DNA of 64,000 nt from Paenibacillus lutrae (GTDB lineage: Bacteria; Bacillota; Bacilli; Paenibacillales; NBRC-103111): positions 564,113 to 628,112 of the forward strand of contig NZ_RHLK01000002.1 of assembly GCF_009757775.1 (NCBI RefSeq), given 5' to 3'. The translations under genes and the position numbers were made by a program. This document shows positions 33,940-42,088 of the stretch, piece after piece (within the stretch, counting starts at the first letter, position 1; the number at the start of each line of letters is the position of its first letter). Under the pieces are notes generated by a model, which was given only the letters and a program-made list of their open reading frames with translations, searched no databases and had not been told where the DNA came from.

Positions 33940-34733
33940 GCAGCCCGTATCCCGGCGCTATGCCTGACCTGGCGGACAGTTATTATCTGGATGACAGCCT
34001 TCTGGAGCAGTACAGGGTCAAGGGCCATATCTGTCTAAGACAAGCCGCCTTTGTGGATGAAATTAGCGCTTACCGGCCTCACATCATCCACGCCGTCCAG
34101 AACTATATCGGAGACCGGAGTGTCCGCCCGCACAGGCAGCTTTATATGAATGTATGGGAGGAGAATGAGCAGGTACGCCGGTTTGTATTTGCACGCCGCT
34201 TTGCCAAAATGGCTGCCGAGCTGATGGGGGTGAGCGGTGTGAGGCTGTATCTCGATCAGGCCAGCTTCATCGAACCGGGAGCAAGCATCACACCGTGGCA
34301 CAGGGCCGATGCTTATATGCTGGAGCTAGATCCCGACCGGATCATCACGATGTGGATGCCTCTGGTTGATGTTCCTGAACCGGAGGGCCCCGTCTCCTAT
34401 ATTACGGGCTCCCATCTGCTCGAACATTCTCCTTCCAAGAACAGTTTACTGGAGGCCAAACGTGCGGGCCTGCCGGAGGAAAGCTGCGGCCCGCTGAGGC
34501 TGGGAGATGCGGTCTTTCATTCCGGCCGCATTCTACACGGCGCACCGGGCAATAACGGTGTCATGATGCGGGAAATGATGACGATCACTTATTTTGCCGA
34601 AGACGCCTGCATTATAGACCCGGAGGATAAATCCGGGCGGGCGCCTCATCTGCGGAGACTCTTCTCGGGAATAGGGCCGGGACAGCCGGCGGCAGGTCCT
34701 CTGACCCCTGTGCTGTACAGCAATAAGGCTTGA
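33936..34733 (+). CDS. PhyH-family protein with HxA in place of HxD: second candidate halogenase
   Basis: The 265 residues have the same clade B core (ARRFAKMAAELMGVSGVRLYLDQ, ITMWMPLVDVPEPEGPVSYI). The motif is His122-Arg-Ala124 (TPWHRADAYML), while His201 (RILHGAPGNN) and Arg212 are intact. An Asp follows one position later (residue 125), but the register to the downstream Tyr matches HxD proteins, so Ala truly replaces the ligand. The coupled start (ATGA overlap at 33936) suggests it is made with the 33115 protein; the two may be distinct halogenases or non-catalytic partners of the flanking HxD enzymes. Confidence 0.82.
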   Translation: MSSPYPGAMPDLADSYYLDDSLLEQYRVKGHICLRQAAFVDEISAYRPHIIHAVQNYIGDRSVRPHRQLYMNVWEENEQVRRFVFARRFAKMAAELMGVSGVRLYLDQASFIEPGASITPWHRADAYMLELDPDRIITMWMPLVDVPEPEGPVSYITGSHLLEHSPSKNSLLEAKRAGLPEESCGPLRLGDAVFHSGRILHGAPGNNGVMMREMMTITYFAEDACIIDPEDKSGRAPHLRRLFSGIGPGQPAAGPLTPVLYSNKA

Positions 34734-34754
34734 ATACATGGGAGGTAGGCGGAA

Positions 34755-35564
34755 ATGGAAAACGGGATTTTCTCATCCGATCTGGAGAAGGAAATGATTC
34801 TGCTGCCGCAGCAGATCGAAGAATATCGCAGCCAAGGTCACCTTTATGTCGGACAGGCGGCCTCAAGGGAAGATATCGCAGCCGTCCGGCCTTCTATCAC
34901 GGAATTGGTGCAGGCTTGCAGCAGGGATGTTCGGCCGCTTGCGGAGCGGGATGATTTCGGCAAGGCTTTTCTACAGATCATTAACCTCTGGCAAAAAAAT
35001 GAACAGGTGAAGAAATTCGTGTATGCGCGCAAATTCGCCCGCATGGCGGCGGACCTGATGGAAGTAGACGGGGTCCGGTTGTACCTGGACCAGGTATTTT
35101 TTAAAGAACCGGGAGGAGGTCCCACCCCGTGGCATCAGGATGGCACCTACATGCTCCGCTTCCGGCCGGACAAGCTGATCACCCTGTGGATGCCGCTCGT
35201 CGACATCCCGGATGAGGTAGGCTCACTGCGGTTTCTGTCGCGGGCTCACGACATTGAAGCGATGAAGGGCTCGGACAATGTACTGCTGGACGCCCTCCGC
35301 AGAGGGCTGCCTGAGGCAGGATACGGCGGCATGAAAGCCGGCTGCGCAACTTTCCATGCAGGATGGACGCCCCACAGTGCTCTAAGCAATCCTACTTCTT
35401 CGATGAGAGAAGTGCTGACTATTACGTATATCCCGGACGAAGCTGTCGTGGCCGACCCGGCCGGCAATCCGGCACGAGAGAACCACTTGAGGATATATTT
35501 CCCCGGCGTGCTTCCCGGTGCAGTGGCGGCAAGCCCGCTGAATCCCGTGCTGTACCGCAGATAA
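34755..35564 (+). CDS. PhyH-family Fe(II)/2-oxoglutarate dioxygenase (clade B, HxD)
   Basis: The 269 residues have all iron ligands: His127-Gln-Asp129 (TPWHQDGTYML), His207 (HAGWTPHSALSN) and Arg218. It has the clade B region ARKFARMAADLMEVDGVRLYLDQVFF. It closes the run of four PhyH genes. Its strong similarity to the HxA proteins makes it a built-in control for the ligand change. The product is probably hydroxylated or desaturated by it. A 126-bp gap with only short coupled ORFs separates it from the next carrier protein. Confidence 0.87.
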   Translation: MENGIFSSDLEKEMILLPQQIEEYRSQGHLYVGQAASREDIAAVRPSITELVQACSRDVRPLAERDDFGKAFLQIINLWQKNEQVKKFVYARKFARMAADLMEVDGVRLYLDQVFFKEPGGGPTPWHQDGTYMLRFRPDKLITLWMPLVDIPDEVGSLRFLSRAHDIEAMKGSDNVLLDALRRGLPEAGYGGMKAGCATFHAGWTPHSALSNPTSSMREVLTITYIPDEAVVADPAGNPARENHLRIYFPGVLPGAVAASPLNPVLYRR

Positions 35565-35690
35565 AAGTGCCCAAGCATGAACGATGGTGCGGCTCAACAA
35601 AGGAAGAATGAACCGCAAGCGAAGCAGAGAGAAGGAAAGGGGAGCCCTATACAATGAAGATAAATGCACGGGATTGGAAGGTGAAGGACA

Positions 35691-35930
35691 GTGTCTGTTA
35701 AAAAGCAAGTCTGCGTGTTATTGAGCGATCAGGGCTGCGGCGTTCTGCCGGTTGATGAGATCGGGGAGGACATGGGACTTTTCGAGATAGGGTTTGACTC
35801 ACTCCGTTATATGGAGTTTATCGTTCTGCTGGAAGAGCATTATGGCATCCAGTGGCCCGATGATGCGCTGGAAATCAGCAGTGCAACGAAAGTTAAGGAC
35901 ATGATCGGTGTGCTGGAAGGCTGTTTATGA
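35691..35930 (+). CDS. Free-standing acyl carrier protein
   Basis: The 79-residue protein starts at GTG 35691 (AAGGTGAAGG just upstream; an in-frame stop lies at 35682). The prosthetic-group motif is IGFDSLRY (Ser37), followed by LEEHYGIQWPDDALEI. The stop overlaps the dehydratase-like gene at 35927, suggesting that this carrier protein serves the acyl chain processed by the two hotdog proteins. One of four carrier proteins in the window. Confidence 0.87.
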   Translation: MSVKKQVCVLLSDQGCGVLPVDEIGEDMGLFEIGFDSLRYMEFIVLLEEHYGIQWPDDALEISSATKVKDMIGVLEGCL

Positions 35931-36370
35931 GTCAGGCTCCCGATTGGTCCGCTCTCTTGACCATGCTCCCCCACCAGTATCCGCTGCGCCTTATTGACGA
36001 GGTCAGAGACTACAGTCCGGGGGAGTTTCTTACAGCTTCTTTCCGTCCTGCCAAACTGCGGCCTTATTGTGGAGACAAGGATGAAATTCCTCCCACGATT
36101 CTGATTGAAGGGCTGGCACAGACCTGCGTGATCATGACCCAGCTGGAAACGGAGCCGCTTGCCGATGGGGAAATGCCCCTGCTGGGTGCCGTGAAGGCGC
36201 GGATAGCCTGTCCCGTCTATTGGGATCAGCTTCTTTTATACAAGGTGAATCCGGTACGGATCTGGGCCAAGAAAGCGATCTTCAGCGGAGTTTTGTATGG
36301 CCCGGACGGGAAGATTGCCGTGACCGCGGACCTGAGTGTGGCGGTAACGAATGAAGCAACTATCAAATAG
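35927..36370 (+). CDS. Hotdog-fold FabZ-like dehydratase subunit lacking the catalytic His
   Basis: The 147 residues follow the FabZ pattern: LLTMLPHQYPLRLIDEV at the N-terminus and PPTILIEGLAQTCVIM at the central helix, with the catalytic-type Glu. The usual GHFPxxP loop with its catalytic His is replaced by LRPYCGDKDEIPP. It therefore probably cannot dehydrate alone. The next gene encodes a complementary hotdog protein with an intact GHFP, so a heterodimeric 3-hydroxyacyl-ACP dehydratase, as in some reducing type II systems, is likely. It overlaps the carrier protein gene. Confidence 0.75.
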   Translation: MSQAPDWSALLTMLPHQYPLRLIDEVRDYSPGEFLTASFRPAKLRPYCGDKDEIPPTILIEGLAQTCVIMTQLETEPLADGEMPLLGAVKARIACPVYWDQLLLYKVNPVRIWAKKAIFSGVLYGPDGKIAVTADLSVAVTNEATIK

Positions 36371-36385
36371 GCGGGGGATCATCGT

Positions 36386-36799
36386 ATGTCAGCAGATGTT
36401 TATTCGCTCTATCCGAAGCCCTGGATCATGGTGGATCGGATTATCGACCGCAGCGCTGCCCGGATTACAACGGTGAAACTTATATCGGCCAGCGATTTCT
36501 ACCTCCAGGGGCATTTTCCTTCCTACAGCGTCTATCCCGGCATGCTGATGGTCGAGTGCATTCTGCAATCGGCGGAGCTGTTATTGGGGCAGCGGCAGGG
36601 AGTTGGAAGCGTCGGACCCTCCTACATAGTGAGTGAAATCGCTTCCCGCTTCCTTAGTCCGGTCACGCCGGGAGATACCGTCGTTTTTGAGACGGGTTTG
36701 AGCGTCTCGGGGCTGGAAGTCACCGCTGTAGGCAGGGCCGGAAGCCGGACGGTTATCCATGCCAGAATGAAGCTGGCGAAGGGGGAGGAATATGCTTGA
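36386..36799 (+). CDS. Hotdog-fold 3-hydroxyacyl-ACP dehydratase (FabZ-like)
   Basis: The 137-residue protein has YPKPWIMVDRIID at the N-terminus and the active-site segment YLQGHFPSYSVYPGMLMVECILQSAELL, with both catalytic residues (His of GHFP and Glu of MVE). It should form the trans-double bond from 3-hydroxyacyl-ACP, probably as a heterodimer with the 35927 product. With KS and KR genes at 49-53 kb it completes a reducing acyl-elongation cycle; no enoyl reductase is visible in the window, so a polyene-type chain is possible. The last 8 bp overlap the next gene. Confidence 0.8.
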   Translation: MSADVYSLYPKPWIMVDRIIDRSAARITTVKLISASDFYLQGHFPSYSVYPGMLMVECILQSAELLLGQRQGVGSVGPSYIVSEIASRFLSPVTPGDTVVFETGLSVSGLEVTAVGRAGSRTVIHARMKLAKGEEYA

Positions 36800-37598
36800 G
36801 AATGAAGAGTTCGTGGACTTGTACGATCAGGGAAAATTAGCGGGAATCCTGCATCTTCCGCCAAAGCATCTGAGACCGTGCCCGGTTGTGATCTACTGCC
36901 CCGGCAAGAACGGGGAGAGATATGAGGTGCACCGGCTGGCAGTAAAATTCGCGCGGAGGCTCGCGGAGCGCGGAATTGCCTTTCTCCGGTTCGACTATTA
37001 CGGAATCGGGCTCAGCGACGGCAATTATTATGATATGACAACCTCAGGTAAAGTTTCCAATGTTGTGAAGGCGTATGAATTCGTGTCCCGGCATCCCGAC
37101 CTGGATGCGTCACGCACGGTGTTTCTAGGCTTCAGTGACGGGGCGCGCATCGCCCTGATGTCCGCTTTGCGGACCCGGGTCAGGCGAACGGTTCTCTGGA
37201 GCCCGCTTTTCTACGAATTCGGGGGGAACTATCCGGGCGGCAGACATCCCCGTTTCACGAGGCACCGGAATGAGCGGGGAAAGCTGGTCATGCCATGGGC
37301 GGGACTGTGGGTCGGCATGGAGTTTTACCGGGATTTGCAGAGTCTGGATACCGAAACGGCACTTACATCCTATGCAGGCAGTTCTCTTCTGATTTACGGG
37401 GATAACGATCCGCTCATTCAGGAGGAAATGCGTCTGTCGTATACAGATCAATATGCCATCTACAGCGGGACAGACAGAAACCGGGTGGTCGAGGTTCCGG
37501 AAGCAGGCCATCTGTTTACTTCCCGGCCGCTGGAAGAAACGCTGATGGAACAGACTGAAGCTTGGCTGAGATCCGAGCAGCTTGTTCAGGGAGGGTAG
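36792..37598 (+). CDS. Alpha/beta hydrolase with intact triad
   Basis: The 268 residues have the fold PCPVVIYCPGKNGERYEVHRLAVKFARRLAERGIAFLRFDYYGIGLSDG, nucleophile elbow GFSDGA (Ser) near residue 115, the acid YGDNDPLI near 200 and the catalytic His EAGHLF near 240. It could act as a type II thioesterase, a chain-releasing esterase or an acyltransferase. It is transcribed with, and overlaps, the dehydratase, and is followed at 4 bp by a related but Ser-lacking protein. Confidence 0.82.
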   Translation: MLENEEFVDLYDQGKLAGILHLPPKHLRPCPVVIYCPGKNGERYEVHRLAVKFARRLAERGIAFLRFDYYGIGLSDGNYYDMTTSGKVSNVVKAYEFVSRHPDLDASRTVFLGFSDGARIALMSALRTRVRRTVLWSPLFYEFGGNYPGGRHPRFTRHRNERGKLVMPWAGLWVGMEFYRDLQSLDTETALTSYAGSSLLIYGDNDPLIQEEMRLSYTDQYAIYSGTDRNRVVEVPEAGHLFTSRPLEETLMEQTEAWLRSEQLVQGG

Positions 37599-37601
37599 AG
37601 C

Positions 37602-38453
37602 ATGTGGAAACAAAGGCGGTTCGGCAAAGGCGGGGAAATTTGCGGTATCGCAGTTGAACCCCGCAGGGCGTCTCCCGTTCTCGTAATCACTTTGCCCGGA
37701 TTGGGTCAGGCGATGAGCGAGAAAAATTACATGTTCTCCGGGCTGAGAAAGATTCTGGCGGGACACGGACAACGGGTCGTCCAGTTTGATTACCGGGGCC
37801 ACGGGGACAGCATCGGCGAGTTAGGGGACGCTACGGTCACCACGATGAAGCGGGATGCCCTTGAGGTCCTGTCGGAAGTTACCGAGGAACACCCGGCAGA
37901 GCGGATTTACCTGATCGGCCATGCCCTCGGTGCCGTCGTTGCCCTGCTCGTGGCTGACCAGTGGGAAAGAGAGTACGGCACTCCATGCGTTCTGGTCCTG
38001 CTGGCCCCGCCTCTAGCCGCATTTCCGTCCAAGGAAACACTGTTTCCTCCGGAAGTTCTCGGCAGGCTGGAACAAGAAGGCGTACTGGATTCCCAGCAGC
38101 TGGTTCCGGGGTTCGATTACTATACGCTAAGCGACTTCGACCGCCGGCAGTACGACTATTTCAGCGCTTGGGGCGCTCATATGCTGTATCTGCACGGGCA
38201 GTGCCTTTCAGCCGGTATGATCCATGAATTGGATGGACTCCGGCCCGTGCAGCTAATACAAGAATACGGCAGAGAAGTCCATATCATTTGCAGTACCGAA
38301 GATGCGCAGACCCAGGCAGCGGTCCGTGGGCTATCGCATGTATTCCTGCATCCGGTGGAAGGATACCGGTATTTTTACCAGCATCCCGAAGCGATGGACA
38401 GGTGGATAGAAGCTGCAGCCGGGATTGTGTTAAACCGCAAACAGGGAGAGTGA
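37602..38453 (+). CDS. Alpha/beta hydrolase-fold protein lacking the nucleophile Ser
   Basis: The 283 residues have a clear hydrolase fold (VLVITLPGLGQAMSEKNYMFSGLRKIL..., RVVQFDYRGHGDS). The elbow GxSxG reads GHALGA near residue 107, so Ala occupies the Ser position. The putative Asp and His near the C-terminus are not obvious either. It is unlikely to hydrolyse esters; it may be a non-catalytic partner of the intact hydrolase just upstream, or use a different mechanism. The arrangement of one active and one inactive copy parallels the hotdog pair. Confidence 0.75.
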   Translation: MWKQRRFGKGGEICGIAVEPRRASPVLVITLPGLGQAMSEKNYMFSGLRKILAGHGQRVVQFDYRGHGDSIGELGDATVTTMKRDALEVLSEVTEEHPAERIYLIGHALGAVVALLVADQWEREYGTPCVLVLLAPPLAAFPSKETLFPPEVLGRLEQEGVLDSQQLVPGFDYYTLSDFDRRQYDYFSAWGAHMLYLHGQCLSAGMIHELDGLRPVQLIQEYGREVHIICSTEDAQTQAAVRGLSHVFLHPVEGYRYFYQHPEAMDRWIEAAAGIVLNRKQGE

Positions 38454-38463
38454 GAAGGATTTT

Positions 38464-39432
38464 ATGGAACCAAGCCAAAAGACGATAGCCCAAACGATTC
38501 TGTCCCGGAATACGGACTGGCGTTTCCCGGATGGGGAAGGCTTGTCACAGCGGACGCTGGACTGCAGGCAGCTGTGTATGATGGAGGTGCTCAAATGGAA
38601 GGGTGTCTCCCGTTTGACGCCTATCTTTCTGAACGCGTTCGATTGCGAGTCGGCCGGCATGCTTTTGAGGAGGCAAGAACCGCAGCTTAATCTCGGCTGG
38701 AAGCTGACGCGGTATTCCCCCTCGAATCCGGAAGGATTATTTCCTCTGATTCAATCGATTTTTGATCACGAAGGTTATGTTCTTCTATTCTATAAAGCTC
38801 ATGAGGCACCCTTTTCCGGCTATTACGAGAAATACGATATCGTTCACTGGTCCCTGCTGATCGGTTGTGACGAACAGGGTGTCGATCTCGTGGACGATGA
38901 GGGAGCACCGGCGTATTTTAATGGTTACATCGGAAGAGTTCCCCGGGAGGTTCTGCAGGATACTCTCGGCGCTTCCGGCTTCGGAGGTGCCGCCATTATC
39001 AAAGAAGACCCGGCCTACACGCGCAGCTGGGAAGAAGATTTCAGGTCGCTTGTGCAGATGTCCGTCGACAACATGATCAACCGGGAGGGACTTAAGAATC
39101 TGGCAAGTTTCGTTCAGGCTGTGGAAACCGCTCCTCTGGAAGAGCTTACCGGCAATCTGGAACGGCTGGAGTTCGACATCCATTACTACCGCAGATTGAG
39201 AGAGCTGTGGAAGACGGCGGTGGAGAAGCAGGTTGTTCCGGAAAGGTGTGTCGCCCCGGGATGGGTGGAGGAACTTCTGTATGTATGCAAATCCTGGTCT
39301 CTCGTGATGGGAGTGCTGGCGAAGTGGAAAAGGCAGCCTCAGCGGGATTACCGGCTCAAATTAACCGATTACCTGAACCAGACGCTGGAAAGTGAGCGCG
39401 GCTTTTTCAGGGAGCTGCAGCGGATACTGTGA
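38464..39432 (+). CDS. BtrH-like / C39-fold Cys-His-Asp protein, second copy
   Basis: The 322-residue soluble protein resembles the 28050 product in layout: a Cys near the start (Cys34 or Cys38 in TLDCRQLCMMEVLKW), His128 (YDIVHWSLLIGCDEQGVDLVDDEG) with Asp141/144 following, and a helical C-terminal half ending in ERGFFRELQRIL. The DxxHWSLLIG context is like the His region of C39/papain-fold enzymes and BtrH_N. It likely transfers or condenses an acyl or aminoacyl group from a carrier protein. It neighbours a peptidase, a glycosyltransferase and the carrier protein at 41721. Confidence 0.6.
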   Translation: MEPSQKTIAQTILSRNTDWRFPDGEGLSQRTLDCRQLCMMEVLKWKGVSRLTPIFLNAFDCESAGMLLRRQEPQLNLGWKLTRYSPSNPEGLFPLIQSIFDHEGYVLLFYKAHEAPFSGYYEKYDIVHWSLLIGCDEQGVDLVDDEGAPAYFNGYIGRVPREVLQDTLGASGFGGAAIIKEDPAYTRSWEEDFRSLVQMSVDNMINREGLKNLASFVQAVETAPLEELTGNLERLEFDIHYYRRLRELWKTAVEKQVVPERCVAPGWVEELLYVCKSWSLVMGVLAKWKRQPQRDYRLKLTDYLNQTLESERGFFRELQRIL

Positions 39433-39440
39433 GGTGGGAG

Positions 39441-40538
39441 ATGGAGAAGCGGTATAAACAAATCGCGGATAGGGTTGTCGCGCATTCCCTCGGGCTGAGG
39501 CCCGGGCATAAGGTTGTACTTAAAGTACGCGGACAAGCGGACGGATTGACCGAGTGCCTGATTCCGCGAATCTACGAGGCCGGAGCGGTTCCTTTTCTGC
39601 AGCAAACCAGAACCGAGGAACTGAAGTGGCTGCTGAGCGGAGCGTCGGAAGAGCAGATCCGGCTGTGGGCGAAGCATGATCTGGAGCTTATCAAGGAAAT
39701 GGATGCGTATATCGGTATTCATGCGGAAGAGAACATTTATGAGATGGAAGACGTGGACAGCGCGAAGTACAGCCTCTACGTTAAGCATTATTTGCAGCCC
39801 CTTATGATGGCCATGGCTTCCAAAGAACAATGGACTCTTCTGCGTTATCCGACCGGGGGAATGGCCCAGCAGGCAGGGCTGGGATCGGATAAGCTTCAGA
39901 ATCTTTATTTCCGGAGCTGTACGATGGATTACGGCCGGTTGAAGGAGCAGGCCGAACCTTTGGCCAGGCTGCTGGAGAGGACCGAATCGGTCCGGATCGT
40001 ATCTCCGGGCACTGATCTGAGCTTCTCCGTCAAGAACATTCCCGTATTCCTGTGCGACGGCCGTTACAACCTGCCGGACGGGGAACTGTTCACGGCCCCG
40101 GTGGCCGGTTCGGCGGAAGGGCGGATCCGGTTCAATGTGCCGACCAGCTATATGGGCCGGCAGTTTCATTCCGTCTCTCTGGAATTCCGTGAAGGCAGGC
40201 TCGCCGATGCCGCATGCAGCGATACGGCCGGATTGTTGGAGATTCTGAATTCCGATCCGGGCGCATCGAGGCTGGGGGAATTCGGAATCGGCTTTAATCC
40301 ACATCTTACCGTGCCCATCAACAACTTATTGTTCGATGAGAAGATGGCCGGAAGCATCCATTTGGCGTTCGGGCAGGCCTATGAGATGGCGGACAACGGC
40401 AATACATCCGTCATTCATCTGGATCTGGTGCTCTGCCAGCTGGAAGCTTATGGCGGGGGAAAACTTTATTTTGACGGGGTGCTGGTGAGAAAGGATGGCA
40501 TGTTCGTGCTGCCGGAACTGGCGCCTTTGAATCCATAG
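39441..40538 (+). CDS. M29-family aminopeptidase (AmpS/AmpT type)
   Basis: The ATG at 39441 is preferred to the GTG at 39429 because GAGGTGGGAG lies between them. The 365 residues contain the M29 landmarks in order: NLPDGELFTAPV near residue 215, the Glu of SLEFREGR, GEFGIGFNP (metal Glu) near 283, GSIHLAFGQAYEMADNG (His, Tyr) near 306 and the metal ligands HLDLV near 330. These are two-metal cytosolic aminopeptidases. Inside the cluster it might remove an N-terminal protecting aminoacyl group, as a deprotecting amidase does in butirosin synthesis, or recycle misloaded peptides; this is inference. Confidence 0.85.
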   Translation: MEKRYKQIADRVVAHSLGLRPGHKVVLKVRGQADGLTECLIPRIYEAGAVPFLQQTRTEELKWLLSGASEEQIRLWAKHDLELIKEMDAYIGIHAEENIYEMEDVDSAKYSLYVKHYLQPLMMAMASKEQWTLLRYPTGGMAQQAGLGSDKLQNLYFRSCTMDYGRLKEQAEPLARLLERTESVRIVSPGTDLSFSVKNIPVFLCDGRYNLPDGELFTAPVAGSAEGRIRFNVPTSYMGRQFHSVSLEFREGRLADAACSDTAGLLEILNSDPGASRLGEFGIGFNPHLTVPINNLLFDEKMAGSIHLAFGQAYEMADNGNTSVIHLDLVLCQLEAYGGGKLYFDGVLVRKDGMFVLPELAPLNP

Positions 40539-40553
40539 CGGGGAGAGAAGCGG

Positions 40554-41708
40554 ATGGCCAAGGTTTATATAGCCGTGCAGCGGGTGCTGGGTCACGTCTA
40601 TCCGGCACTTGGCATCGGGCAGCAGCTGCAGAAGAGGGGGCACGTGGTAACCATTCTGACCCACTCTTCGAACGAAATGCTGGTCCGCAGAGCCGGTCTG
40701 GATTTCCTGCCGGCCCAGTGGGGCAAATTTCCGGAGAAATTTGTATACGAGCAGACAATGGAAATCCATGCGTACGCTGCGGGCGGATCACCCGATCTGC
40801 TGATCTGCGATTCTTCCCAGGCGGCTCCGGCTTATGCCGCCGAGATGCTGGGGATGCCATGGATCAGTCTGCAGACGACGGTCCCTTACCCCGACTTTCT
40901 GCTGCCGGGAAGCAGAACCGTGCAGGAGCGCATGCGCAAAGTATACGAGGCGGAGCTTAATCATGTCCGGCAGAGGCTGGGTCTGGCTCCTCTCTCCGAT
41001 CCGCTGCGCACGCGGGGGGATTTGGCCGGACTGTCCCCCCGGCTGCATCTGGTTAATGCAGTTTCCCTGCTGTTTCCCGGCGTGGAGAGTCTGCCGGCAC
41101 AAACGAAGTTTGCCGGGAACTGCGTGCCGGACACCGGGGGGCAGCGGGAGGCAGTCCCGCTTCTGGAACCGGCGCGCGGGAAACCGGTCGTGCTCGTCTG
41201 CGCCTCCTCCACCGGGCGGCATGATTCCAGGGAAATCATGAACCGGTATATCTGGGCGGCCGCCTGGCTTGCCGGAGAAGGCGCGTTCGAGCTTATTGTA
41301 TCGGAGCATCAGCCTTATCAAGGCCGGCAGCCCCTGCCCGCGAATGTCCATTGGATCAGCGAGTATCCGAATCATGATCGTCTGATGCCCATGGCTGATG
41401 CCGTTCTTACCCACGGGGGCTGCGGCACGCTGCAGACGGTCATGAAGCATGGGCTCCCGATGCTGATCGTGCCGCTGGCGTCCGATCAGGAGCTGCTTGC
41501 TTCGCGCTGCGTCGAGCTCGGTTTTGCCCGGGCCATGGGAGCAGAAGAAATCTCCAGGCAGCGGATACTCACCGAACTGGAGGCCCTGCTGCTTCCGGGC
41601 AGCCCGCTCAGGTACAGGGCGAAGCAAACCGCTGAGCTTGCGGAGCTGCGAAGCCCGGGTGATGTGGCTGCGGATGAGATCGAAAGCTTTTTGACAAATA
41701 CAGTGTAG
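40554..41708 (+). CDS. MGT/UGT-family glycosyltransferase
   Basis: The 384-residue GT1 enzyme starts MAKVYIAVQRVLGHVYPALGIGQQLQKRGHVVTILTH (acceptor-side domain). It ends with MADAVLTHGGCGTLQTVMKHGLPMLIVPLASDQELLASR, the donor-binding HGGxGT...P...DQ signature, near residue 285. It transfers an NDP-activated sugar to a small-molecule hydroxyl or carboxyl. It is a paralogue of the fragment at the left edge. The position between aminopeptidase and carrier protein genes suggests tailoring of the acyl or aminoacyl part of the product. Confidence 0.87.
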   Translation: MAKVYIAVQRVLGHVYPALGIGQQLQKRGHVVTILTHSSNEMLVRRAGLDFLPAQWGKFPEKFVYEQTMEIHAYAAGGSPDLLICDSSQAAPAYAAEMLGMPWISLQTTVPYPDFLLPGSRTVQERMRKVYEAELNHVRQRLGLAPLSDPLRTRGDLAGLSPRLHLVNAVSLLFPGVESLPAQTKFAGNCVPDTGGQREAVPLLEPARGKPVVLVCASSTGRHDSREIMNRYIWAAAWLAGEGAFELIVSEHQPYQGRQPLPANVHWISEYPNHDRLMPMADAVLTHGGCGTLQTVMKHGLPMLIVPLASDQELLASRCVELGFARAMGAEEISRQRILTELEALLLPGSPLRYRAKQTAELAELRSPGDVAADEIESFLTNTV

Positions 41709-41720
41709 AGGGTGAAGCGA

Positions 41721-41954
41721 ATGTTAACGGGCGAAGCGGCATTAGAGGTGATCGGTAAAATCGGCGGACTGGACTCTGTTGAACTGGATACTCATTTGCT
41801 GGAACAAGGAATTGACTCGGTCAAAGTTGTCGAAATTCTGATTGAATTTGAAATGATGTTCAATATTGATGTTCTCGATGATCAGCTGAATCTGGATGAG
41901 CTGACCACACCCGGGCGCATTCAAGCTTATATTAACGGCATACTTGCCAAGTAA
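41721..41954 (+). CDS. Free-standing acyl/aminoacyl carrier protein
   Basis: The ATG at 41721 has GAGGGTG 6 nt upstream; the in-frame GTG at 41712 is inside that site. The 77-residue acidic protein has the motif EQGIDSVKVVEILIEFEMMFNIDV with the modified Ser33. It is followed at 135 bp by a PhyH oxygenase and then an adenylating ligase, which could load it. The 41955-42088 gap has no gene and no clear terminator. Confidence 0.87.
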   Translation: MLTGEAALEVIGKIGGLDSVELDTHLLEQGIDSVKVVEILIEFEMMFNIDVLDDQLNLDELTTPGRIQAYINGILAK

Positions 41955-42088
41955 CGCAGAGCCGTGACGAAAGCCGAGTCATGCAGCGGGGTTCCTTTTA
42001 TGCTTAAAAGAGACGAAAGCTAACGAGCAGGACATGATCTATTGTCAGATATGGACAGCGGGATTCGTCAGGAGAGGAGGGATCATGA

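Noticed and set aside
35577-35701. Chain of two short ORFs (26 and 15 codons) linked by ATGA before the carrier protein gene
   Set aside because: Low-complexity products and no recognisable family; they probably reflect an untranslated leader, though coupling cannot be excluded.
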